64,000 bases of DNA from Bacillota bacterium (GTDB lineage Bacteria > Bacillota > Clostridia > Christensenellales > Aristaeellaceae). Of this stretch, positions 1 through 6,986 are shown in pieces. The notes under the pieces are model-generated. The model saw only the letters and a list, made by a program, of their open reading frames with translations. It searched no databases and was not told the DNA's origin. Location of the stretch: the NCBI GenBank assembly GCA_023404715.1, contig JAEYAR010000108.1:48716-112715 (forward strand), read 5' to 3'. Every line of letters begins with the position of its first letter. Positions within the stretch are counted from its first letter, which is position 1. Made by a program: the position numbers and the translations under genes.

Positions 1-819
1 ATCCTCGCGACGGGCGGCTTTGCGGGCAACGTCGAGCTGCGCCAGAAATACTGCGAGGGCGAGAAATGGCCGGATCTGAGCGCGAAGGTGCCGACCAGCA
101 ACATGCCGGCCGTCACCGGTGACGGCATTTTCATGGCCGAGGCGGCGGGCGCGCAACTCGTCAATATGGATCAGATTCAGCTGCTGCCCTACTGCAACCC
201 GCAGACGGGCGCGACCTACGACATCATCAGCGGCGAGATCTTCGTCAACAAGGAGGGCAAGCGTTTCGTGCGTGAGGACGGACGCCGCGACGAGATGTCC
301 AAGGGCATCATCGCTCAGACGGACGGCATCATGTACATGGTATTCAGCGCCGACAGCGCGCCGGACCCGGATACGACCCTCTCGCTGGGCGGCAAGTCGC
401 TGAGCTATTACCTGGAAAACAATATCTCCAACTATGTAAAGGCCGATTCGCTGGCGGAGCTGGCGGAGAAGCTCGGTATGCCTGCGGACGCGCTGGAACA
501 GACCGTGGCCGATTATAACGGCTACGTGGACGCCGGCGTAGCGGACCCGTTTGGGCGCGTATCCTACAGCGGGAAGATCGAAAACGGCCCCTTCTACGCT
601 TACCCGCGCAAGCCGGCCGTGCACCACACGATGGGCGGTGTGCGCATCGACGGAGAGACCCACGCATTGAATGCCGAGGGCGCCCCGATTCCGGGCCTCT
701 ACTGCGCGGGCGAGATCACCGGCAACATCCATGGCGGCAACCGTCTGGGCGGCAACGCCATCGTCGACTTCTGCGTCTTCGGTCAGATCGCGGGCACCAA
801 CGCCGCGGCGGGCAAGTAA
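1..819 (+). CDS. FAD-dependent oxidoreductase, fumarate reductase/flavocytochrome c type (3' part)
   Basis: The frame is open from the first base, so the gene starts outside the window; about 272 C-terminal residues are visible. The opening ILATGGFAGN is the glycine-rich FAD-contact segment of the fumarate reductase/succinate dehydrogenase flavoprotein family. Further on, GRRDEMS contains the arginine expected at the proton-delivery position, HHTMGGVRID carries the substrate-binding histidine region, and the end has the family signature around GGNRLGGNAIVD. These residues fit reduction of an enoate such as fumarate with bound FAD. An N-terminal FMN-binding or signal region, common in this family, cannot be assessed. 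A strong terminator follows, so this is the last gene of its unit. The family is secure; the substrate is not. Confidence 0.88.
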   Translation: MLATGGFAGNVELRQKYCEGEKWPDLSAKVPTSNMPAVTGDGIFMAEAAGAQLVNMDQIQLLPYCNPQTGATYDIISGEIFVNKEGKRFVREDGRRDEMSKGIIAQTDGIMYMVFSADSAPDPDTTLSLGGKSLSYYLENNISNYVKADSLAELAEKLGMPADALEQTVADYNGYVDAGVADPFGRVSYSGKIENGPFYAYPRKPAVHHTMGGVRIDGETHALNAEGAPIPGLYCAGEITGNIHGGNRLGGNAIVDFCVFGQIAGTNAAAGK

Positions 820-821
820 GA

Positions 822-862
822 CGATAGGACCGCCGAAAGGGGAATTTCGGCGGTCCTTATCG
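822..862 (+). terminator. Rho-independent terminator after the flavoprotein gene
   Basis: A long stem (GGACCGCCGAAA pairing with TTTCGGCGGTCC, extended by CGATA/TTATCG) starts two bases after the stop codon. The U-tract is short. Confidence 0.75.
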
Positions 863-897
863 TGGATAAAGAAAGCATCAAGATCCGCCTTGCGGCG

Positions 898-927
898 TTG
901 AGCGCTCCCGCCCGCGCATGGTATGCT
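898..927 (+). promoter_or_regulatory. Candidate sigma-A promoter for the Na/Pi cotransporter gene
   Basis: TTGAGC, 18 bases, TATGCT, lying between the upstream terminator and the cotransporter start. The match is moderate. Confidence 0.35.
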
Positions 928-990
928 GTATGCGTATATACAGGGGCGAAGGAGATATGCGAAGATGCGCATGCTAGGGATGCAACAGAC

Positions 991-1036
991 GCAAAAGGCT
1001 TCCCTTTCGGCTTTGGCTGAAGGAGAGGCCTTTTTG
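991..1036 (+). promoter_or_regulatory. Leader hairpin, possible attenuator
   Basis: GCAAAAGGCTTCCCTTTC can fold back on GAAGGAGAGGCCTTTTTGC, with a run of T in the descending arm. It ends about 20 bases before the cotransporter start, just upstream of its ribosome-binding site (GGGAGGA, 1044-1050). It could be an attenuator or simply a 5' stabilising stem. Confidence 0.3.
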
Positions 1037-1055
1037 CCGTCACGGGAGGATTTGT

Positions 1056-2690
1056 ATGGGGGTTGAGATGACGCTTTCCCTGCTGGGCGGGCTGGCGCTC
1101 TTTCTGTATGGCATGCAGATGATGAGCACGCACTTGGAGAGCGTGGCGGGAGCGAGAATGAAGGACATCCTGGAGCGGTTGACGAAGAGCCGGCTTCGCG
1201 GCGTGCTGGTGGGCGCGGGCATCACGGCGGTGATCCAATCCTCCTCGGCGACGACGGTGATGGTCGTAGGCTTCGTGAACGCGGGCCTGATGACGCTGCG
1301 CGGCGCAGTCGGCGTCATCATGGGCGCGAACATCGGCACGACGATCACGGGCCAGCTCGTCGCGCTGGACATCGGAGCGCTCGCGCCGCTGATCGCCTTT
1401 CTGGGCGTGGCGCCCTTGCTGTTTATCAAGGGTAGGCGCGCGCAGAACGTCTGCGCCATCGTCGCGGGGCTGGGCATCCTCTTTATCGGCATGAACATGA
1501 TGAGCGCCGCGCTCACGCCCCTGCGGGACGACGAGGCGTTCGTCGGCCTGATGACGCGTTTTTCCAACCCCTTGCTCGGCATCGCGGTCGGCGCGCTGTT
1601 CACGGCGGTGATCCAATCCTCGTCGGCATCGGTGGGCATTTTGCAGGCGCTGGCCATCGGGGGATTGATCGGGCTGGACGGCGCGGTCTACGTGCTCTTC
1701 GGGCAAAATATCGGCACCTGCATTACCGCGGTGCTCGCGGCGATGGGGGCGAACCGAAACGCCAAGCGAACGACGCTGATCCATCTGATGTTCAACGTCG
1801 TGGGCACGGCTTTGTTTACGTTCATCTGCATGGCGACGCCGTTCACGGGCGTGATGGCCGCCCTTTCGCCCGATAACCCCGCCGCGCAGATCGCCAACGT
1901 GCACACGGTCTTCAACGTGGCGACGGCACTGCTTTTGCTGCCCTTCGCCGACGCGCTGGCGGCGCTGGCCACGCGCATGCTGCCCGAGCGCGCGCAGGGA
2001 GAATCGGATGTGGACCGCTGGTTTGACTCCTTTTTCGCGGGGAACAAGCTGGGCGCCTCTGCGATGGCGATTGAAAGCCTCTCGCGCGACGTGCAGGCGA
2101 TGCTGCGGCTGGCCTCCGGCAACGTGAGCGCGGCCTTCGCGGCCGTACAAAACGGTTGCCGGGACGGCATCGAGGCGGTCGAACGCGCGGAAGAGGAGAT
2201 CGACCTGTATAACAGCCACATCTCGCAGAAGGCCTCCCGGGTGCTCTCGCTGGAGCTGGGCGCGCAGGACGTAATCAGCGTACAGCAGATTTACAAAATT
2301 ACCGGCAATGTAGAGCGCATTGGCGACCACGCGATGAACATCGCCCAGTATGCACAGCACATGCGCGACAAGAAGCTGTCGCTCTCGGGCGCGGTACAGG
2401 GCGAGGTCGCCGAGATGGAGGCCGTGTGCCGCCGGGCGCTGGATGCGCTGAGCGGCGAGAGCCGCGCGCAGGCGCAACGTATATTAGGCGAAGAGCAGGT
2501 CTTCGAGCAGCGCATGGACGATACCAACCGCGCCTTTCGCGAGAATCAGATGCATCGCCTGGCGGGCGGCGTCTGCGGCGCGGAGAGCGCCATCCTTTAT
2601 TCCGAAATGCTGACGGACTATGAGCGCATCGGAGACCATATTTTGAATATCGCGGAGGCGTACGCGCAGATGAATGCGGGAACCCCCTGA
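1056..2690 (+). CDS. Na/Pi cotransporter family protein with C-terminal PhoU domain
   Basis: The 544-residue protein has two inverted transport repeats. Each carries the sodium/phosphate cotransporter signature: QSSSATT near residue 61 and QSSSAS near residue 187. Hydrophobic helices fill residues 1-320. The last 200 residues are helical, with two PhoU-type repeats seen in ERIGDHAMNIAQYA and YERIGDHILNIAEAYA. This is the NptA/YjbB architecture, which moves phosphate with sodium across the inner membrane and may work mainly in export. GGGAGGA lies 5 bases before the ATG. The gene stands alone between a terminator and an exported-protein gene. Family assignment is firm; direction of transport is not shown by the sequence. 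Confidence 0.93.
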   Translation: MGVEMTLSLLGGLALFLYGMQMMSTHLESVAGARMKDILERLTKSRLRGVLVGAGITAVIQSSSATTVMVVGFVNAGLMTLRGAVGVIMGANIGTTITGQLVALDIGALAPLIAFLGVAPLLFIKGRRAQNVCAIVAGLGILFIGMNMMSAALTPLRDDEAFVGLMTRFSNPLLGIAVGALFTAVIQSSSASVGILQALAIGGLIGLDGAVYVLFGQNIGTCITAVLAAMGANRNAKRTTLIHLMFNVVGTALFTFICMATPFTGVMAALSPDNPAAQIANVHTVFNVATALLLLPFADALAALATRMLPERAQGESDVDRWFDSFFAGNKLGASAMAIESLSRDVQAMLRLASGNVSAAFAAVQNGCRDGIEAVERAEEEIDLYNSHISQKASRVLSLELGAQDVISVQQIYKITGNVERIGDHAMNIAQYAQHMRDKKLSLSGAVQGEVAEMEAVCRRALDALSGESRAQAQRILGEEQVFEQRMDDTNRAFRENQMHRLAGGVCGAESAILYSEMLTDYERIGDHILNIAEAYAQMNAGTP

Positions 2691-2794
2691 TATCAAGACG
2701 GCCTCTTTTTTCATCTCGCGTTCACCTTAGCGCCATTTTTTCCCCCGGCCAATATGATATGATGTTCGGAAAAGGACGAAGCGGAGGGAACGCC

Positions 2795-3316
2795 ATGAAG
2801 AAGCGGGCGGCTTTTTATCTTGCCGGGCTGCTCTGCTGCCTGTGCATCTACGCGCTGGGGGACCGGCTCGCCCGCGACGAATCACAGCGGCTGGCCTTTA
2901 CCGATCTGGGCTTTGCCATCCGTGTGCCGGATACATGGCTTTATGAGATCGCGCAGCCCACGAACGGGGTGCTGCTCAGCGTATGGACGGGCGCGGAGGA
3001 TGAGAGCCAATTCCTGTATATTACTGCCACGCAGGAGCCTACGGGCGAGAGCCTGACGGATAAGGACGAGGATGAGCTGAAGGCGCTGCTGGAGGCGATG
3101 AAGGAGGCGGGCTACGAGCAAGCGGGCACGAGCCGGGCGGGCGGCGTGACGTTTCTGTACGGCCGTTATCTCGGGGAGGACGGTTATCCTTGGATTACCT
3201 ATACAACCTGGGCAGATGGCGTACAGCTCCGCTTCGATTTCAGCGCGGACACGGGCGGCGCGCCCTTCCGCGCGCAGTGCAGGCAGATCCTATCGACGTT
3301 CACGCTGCTGTCGTAG
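2795..3316 (+). CDS. Exported or membrane-anchored protein of unknown function
   Basis: I chose the ATG at 2795 (MKKRAAF...) because GGAGGG lies 7 bases upstream and a signal sequence begins exactly there; a start 36 bases earlier lacks both. The 173-residue product has a hydrophobic N-terminal segment (residues 5-20, AGLLCCLCIYALG) that may be a signal anchor, then a soluble extracytoplasmic domain rich in beta-strand patterns. The segment FAIRVPDTWLYE resembles the start of PsbP-like or other small ligand-binding folds, but no family can be named from this alone. It ends in TAG and is followed by a terminator. Confidence 0.7.
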   Translation: MKKRAAFYLAGLLCCLCIYALGDRLARDESQRLAFTDLGFAIRVPDTWLYEIAQPTNGVLLSVWTGAEDESQFLYITATQEPTGESLTDKDEDELKALLEAMKEAGYEQAGTSRAGGVTFLYGRYLGEDGYPWITYTTWADGVQLRFDFSADTGGAPFRAQCRQILSTFTLLS

Positions 3317-3369
3317 GGGAAGGGCTCTTTCACGCTCTTCAGCCGCGCCTGTCATATATCGACCTAATT

Positions 3370-3422
3370 GAAAATCCCCTGTGGCATACCGGGTAGCAGA
3401 TGCCATGGGGGATTTTCTTTTG
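3370..3422 (+). terminator. Rho-independent terminator
   Basis: A long stem (GAAAATCCCC...GGGGGATTTTC, extended through GTGGCAT/ATGCCAT) is followed by TTTTG. It closes the 2795-3316 transcript. Confidence 0.85.
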
Positions 3423-3533
3423 CGTTATCCCTCAAAATCGTAGTTTTGTGCACAGAACGGATAAATGTATCGTAGAGGCGTCAAGCGGCGCAATGTTATG
3501 CTTCATACATATTAAAGAAAGGAGAGATACGAC

Positions 3534-4883
3534 ATGAAAAAGTGTATCTCGCTGCTTCTCGCGTGTGTTCTGTGCCTCTCTATGACGAGCATGAGCTTGG
3601 CCGAGGACAAGATCTTTAAAGGGCACACCATCGTCTTTACGACATGGGGCGACAGCGCCGAGCAGGCCGCAACCCAGGCCATCTGCGACAAATTCTCCGA
3701 GGATACGGGTTGCAAGGTCAACCTGATCTGCATCAATGAGAACTACGACACGAAGGTGACGGCGATGATCGCCGCGGGCGAAACGATCGACCTGGCGCAG
3801 ATGGAGTCCGGCACAATCGGCTATAAGCTGGTGGAAGAGGGCCGGTTCGCCACGCTGGATTCGTTTGTAGAGGCATCCGGCTACGACATGAGCGATTATG
3901 TCGGCGCGAGCTGCTACTACGACGATGGCGGCAACCTGATCGCCTATAGCGGCTGCATCGAGCTGATGACCATGTTCTACAGCCGCGACGTGTTCGACGA
4001 GGCCGGGCTGCCGTATCCGCCGTCCGATCCGGCGCAGGCGTGGACCTGGGACGAGTTCGTCGAGGTGGCGATGAAGCTGACGCTGGATGCGAACGGCAAA
4101 ACCCCGTACGACGAGGGCTTTGATCCGGAGAACATCGTCCGCTACGGCGTCAACATGAGCTTCTGGTGGCCGATCTGGGGCTCCTTTATCCTCTCGAACG
4201 GCGGCGATTTGGTCGATGCGCAGGGCAACTTCGTAATGAACCAGCCTGCGAGCGTAGAGGCCCTGCAAAAGCTGGCCGATATGGCGCTGGTCAACCATTG
4301 CATGCCGACGCCTACGGCGCGCGAGGGCATGCCGGGCACCGACGTGGCGCTGCTGACGGGCGCGTATGCGATGGTTATCGACGGCCAGTGGCTGGCGCTG
4401 ACGCTCGCCGATACGGGCGTAAACTTCGGCATGGCGAGCCTGCCGAAGATGGGCGAAGAGGTCGTCTCCGTTTGTACCAACGGCATGATGGTCATCATGG
4501 AGGACAGCAAAGAGAAGGAGGCGGCTTGGGCGCTGCTGCAGTACATTCAGGACCCGGGCAAGGAAATCACCCTCTTCAAGAATGGCAACCGCATGCCCTC
4601 TGAGCGCAAGTGGCTGACCGACAAGGTATACCTCGACCAGTGGGCCGAAGCGGGCAATCCCGCGCGTCCGGAGGGCTACGACGGCATCATCAAGATGCTG
4701 CTGAACAACTCCGTAGCGCCGTTCACCGGCACGATCAAAAACTTCAGCGACATGATCGACGTGGTGAACAAGGAAATCGACGAGATCGTCTACGGCAATA
4801 AGACGGCGCAGGAAGGAATGGATTCCGCCGCCGAACAGATCAAGACCGCGGGCATCGAGCTCGCCCTGCGCTCCGCTAAGTAA
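3534..4883 (+). CDS. Carbohydrate ABC transporter substrate-binding protein
   Basis: This 449-residue protein starts with a classical signal peptide (MKKCISLLLACVLCL, cleavage likely after SLA near residue 23). The body fits the family 1 extracellular solute-binding fold: FTTWGDSAEQAATQAICDKF at the N-terminus, many aromatic residues, and a helical C-terminal half. No lipobox cysteine sits at the cleavage point, which is unusual for a Gram-positive binding protein unless the host exports it freely or anchors it otherwise. AAAGGAGAG precedes the ATG by about 9 bases. Two MalF/MalG-type permeases follow, so this protein delivers an unidentified sugar or glycoside to them. No transport ATPase is encoded here, so a shared MsmX-type ATPase is the usual inference. 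Confidence 0.93.
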   Translation: MKKCISLLLACVLCLSMTSMSLAEDKIFKGHTIVFTTWGDSAEQAATQAICDKFSEDTGCKVNLICINENYDTKVTAMIAAGETIDLAQMESGTIGYKLVEEGRFATLDSFVEASGYDMSDYVGASCYYDDGGNLIAYSGCIELMTMFYSRDVFDEAGLPYPPSDPAQAWTWDEFVEVAMKLTLDANGKTPYDEGFDPENIVRYGVNMSFWWPIWGSFILSNGGDLVDAQGNFVMNQPASVEALQKLADMALVNHCMPTPTAREGMPGTDVALLTGAYAMVIDGQWLALTLADTGVNFGMASLPKMGEEVVSVCTNGMMVIMEDSKEKEAAWALLQYIQDPGKEITLFKNGNRMPSERKWLTDKVYLDQWAEAGNPARPEGYDGIIKMLLNNSVAPFTGTIKNFSDMIDVVNKEIDEIVYGNKTAQEGMDSAAEQIKTAGIELALRSAK

Positions 4884-4911
4884 TCTATACGATTTCTGTC
4901 CGAAAAGCTCG

Positions 4912-4939
4912 GGCGGGGGTGCGGCATCGCACCCCCGCC
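4912..4939 (+). promoter_or_regulatory. Intercistronic GC-rich stem-loop between binding protein and permease
   Basis: GGCGGGGGTGCG pairs perfectly with CGCACCCCCGCC around a GCAT loop, with no U-tract. At this site such a stem usually protects the upstream mRNA from 3' exonucleases, so more binding protein than permease is made. Confidence 0.7.
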
Positions 4940-4975
4940 GCGTGACAGCAGGAGAATGCGGGAAGGGGTTTTGGC

Positions 4976-5893
4976 ATGATCGCAACGCATAAGGCCTTGC
5001 AGAGGAGAAATTTTCACCGCAGCGAGACCCTTACGGGATGGATGTTCGCGCTGCCCGCTATTTTGGGTTTTCTCATCCTGACGCTTATTCCGATGGTCGT
5101 CTCGCTGTTTCTCAGCATGACGGATTACAGCGCGTTCAAGTCAGAGGTGCAGTTCATCGGCCTTCAAAACTACAGGACCTTGTTTGGCAGCACGGAGCTG
5201 TATTTCTCCGGCTCATTGCGGGCGACGGTATACTATACCGTGCTCAACGTGCCGGCATCGCTGCTGGTGGCGTTCCTCATCGCCCTGGCGCTGAACACGA
5301 ATATACGCGGACGGGGGATTTTCCGTTCGATCTTTTATCTGCCCAGCATCGTCCCCGTGGTGGCCAGCTGTGTGGTGTGGATGTGGCTGCTCAACCAGCA
5401 ATACGGCCTATTGACCGCGCTGGTCAAACAGCTGGGGTTTGGCACGCCGGGCTGGCTGTGGGACAAGAAGACGGTCATCCCGACCATCGTGATGACCGGC
5501 CTTTGGAATACGGGCAATACGATGGTTATCTTCCTGGCGGGCCTGCAGGGCATACCCCAGGTGTATTACGAAGCGCTGAGCGTGGACGGCGGAAACGCCT
5601 GGCACAAGCTACGCCACATCACCCTCCCCATGTTGACGCCCACCATCTTCTTTAACGGCATCATGGCGGTCATTAATTCGCTACAGGTCTTCACACAGGG
5701 CTATATCATGACGAAGGGCGGCCCGAGCGACAGCTCGTTGTTTTACGTGCTGTACCTGTACAGGCAGGCCTTTGAAAAGGCGAACATGGGCTATGCCTGC
5801 GCGCTGGCCTGGTTCTTGTTCGTCATCATCATGATCCTCACGGCGATCATCATGAAGTCCCAGCATAAATGGGTTTATTACGGGGGGGACTGA
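4976..5893 (+). CDS. Sugar ABC transporter permease (MalF/UgpA type)
   Basis: The 305-residue protein has about six membrane helices; the first spans residues 23-45 (FALPAILGFLILTLIPM). The EAA loop that docks the ATPase is visible as YYEALSVDGGNAWHKLRHITLP near residues 198-219, with the usual conserved glycine. It pairs with the permease starting 3 bases after its stop. The ATG at 4976 follows a weak GGGAAGGGG site. The substrate is unknown. Confidence 0.92.
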   Translation: MIATHKALQRRNFHRSETLTGWMFALPAILGFLILTLIPMVVSLFLSMTDYSAFKSEVQFIGLQNYRTLFGSTELYFSGSLRATVYYTVLNVPASLLVAFLIALALNTNIRGRGIFRSIFYLPSIVPVVASCVVWMWLLNQQYGLLTALVKQLGFGTPGWLWDKKTVIPTIVMTGLWNTGNTMVIFLAGLQGIPQVYYEALSVDGGNAWHKLRHITLPMLTPTIFFNGIMAVINSLQVFTQGYIMTKGGPSDSSLFYVLYLYRQAFEKANMGYACALAWFLFVIIMILTAIIMKSQHKWVYYGGD

Positions 5894-5895
5894 GC

Positions 5896-6732
5896 ATGAA
5901 AAAGATACGTCATATGACCGGCTACGCGCTTTTGTATGCCGCGTTGATCGCGTTTGGCTTTGTGGCGGTTTTGCCTTTCGTATGGATGGTGCGTTCCTCC
6001 TTTATGGAGATCAAGCAGATCTTTACCATGCCGCCGGAGTGGATCCCCAATCCTTTTACGACGCTAAACTACGTGGATGTCTTCACCAAGACGGATATCC
6101 CTAAGTATTTCGGCAACACCGTATACGTGGTGTTTTTCAACCTGTTGGGCGTGCTGCTCACCTCGAGCATGGCGGCCTACGCCTTTTCGCGCGTGCGCTG
6201 GAAGGGACGCGACCTGATCTTTACGGTGCTGCTCAGCGCGATGATGCTGCCCAGCGCCGTGACGCTGATCCCGGTCTACATTGGGTGGAGCCGTCTGGGT
6301 ATGGTCGACACCTATACGCCGCTGATCCTGCCCGCCTTCCTGGGCGGCGGCGCGTACAACATCTTTTTGATGCGTCAGTTCTTTTTGACGATCCCGCGCG
6401 AGCTGGACGAGGCTGCGTTTGTGGATGGCGCGTCGCGCTTTCGCATCTATTGGAATATCGACATCCCGCTGGCGAAGTCTTCGATGATCGTGGTAGGCCT
6501 GTTTTGTTTCATGGCCAAGTGGAACGACTTCTTCGATCCGCTGATCTATCTGAACACCATGAGCAAATTCACCGTCGCCGTGGGCCTGCAAAGCCTGGTG
6601 GGCAAGTATACGTCCAAGTGGAATCTGGTCATGACGGCGTCGGTGTTCGTCACAATGCCCTGCGTGCTCGTCTTCCTGTTTGGGCAAAAGCACATCATGG
6701 GCGGGATTGCGCTGACGGGCATCAAGGGGTAA
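5896..6732 (+). CDS. Sugar ABC transporter permease (MalG/UgpE type)
   Basis: I start at the ATG at 5896 (MKKIRHMTGY). A longer frame opens at 5869 inside the upstream gene but has no ribosome-binding site, whereas a G-run at 5882-5888 precedes 5896. The 278-residue product has six helices and an EAA motif (ELDEAAFVDGASRFRIYWNIDIPLA, given here only as a short region near residues 165-190). It is the partner of the preceding permease, three bases downstream, and ends the operon at a strong terminator. Confidence 0.91.
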   Translation: MKKIRHMTGYALLYAALIAFGFVAVLPFVWMVRSSFMEIKQIFTMPPEWIPNPFTTLNYVDVFTKTDIPKYFGNTVYVVFFNLLGVLLTSSMAAYAFSRVRWKGRDLIFTVLLSAMMLPSAVTLIPVYIGWSRLGMVDTYTPLILPAFLGGGAYNIFLMRQFFLTIPRELDEAAFVDGASRFRIYWNIDIPLAKSSMIVVGLFCFMAKWNDFFDPLIYLNTMSKFTVAVGLQSLVGKYTSKWNLVMTASVFVTMPCVLVFLFGQKHIMGGIALTGIKG

Positions 6733-6735
6733 TGC

Positions 6736-6763
6736 AAAAAAGAGCCGTCAGGCTCTTTTTTTG
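6736..6763 (+). terminator. Rho-independent terminator of the first sugar ABC operon
   Basis: AAAAAAGAGCC GTCA GGCTCTTTTTT: a short, perfect, tailed hairpin. The same 26-base sequence recurs at 6946-6971 as the terminator of glgA on the other strand. Confidence 0.9.
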
Positions 6764-6895
6764 GCCGTCGACTTGGTAGACGGCCTCGTTCAAAATGATG
6801 GATCATTTTGAACGAAGTATACGGGTGATGTTTTCCTCCGCAAATGCTGCGCATTTGACTACGGAAAACGCCCCGCCCGACCGGCAGAGCCGGTC
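6763..6895. repeat. Run of inverted repeats between convergent operons
   Basis: No gene is visible between the two terminators here. Four hairpins follow one another: GGCCGTC/GACGGCC (6763-6785), a 13-base-arm palindrome CGTTCAAAATGAT/ATCATTTTGAACG (6787-6814), a compound stem GTTTTCC/GGAAAAC enclosing CAAATGC/GCATTTG (6830-6869), and GACCGGC/GCCGGTC (6879-6895). The second palindrome has a near-copy at 45962-45985 beside an IS110 remnant. It may be a noncoding element or a decayed insertion. Confidence 0.6.
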
Positions 6896-6945
6896 GATAC
6901 GATTACAGTCTTGCAGACGGCTCGGGGTTTGCGAACAGTCTGCGT

Positions 6946-6971
6946 AAAAAAGAGCCGTCAGGCTCTTTTTT
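6946..6971 (-). terminator. Rho-independent terminator of glgCDA
   Basis: This tailed hairpin is identical to the one at 6736 and lies 16 bases beyond the glgA stop codon on the minus strand. Confidence 0.88.
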
Positions 6972-6986
6972 GCTGTCTTCGAAGGG

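Noticed and set aside
783..2477. 564-codon open frame on the minus strand
   Set aside because: It mirrors the Na/Pi cotransporter gene, is rich in Arg/His/Gln, has no family features and starts in a terminator.
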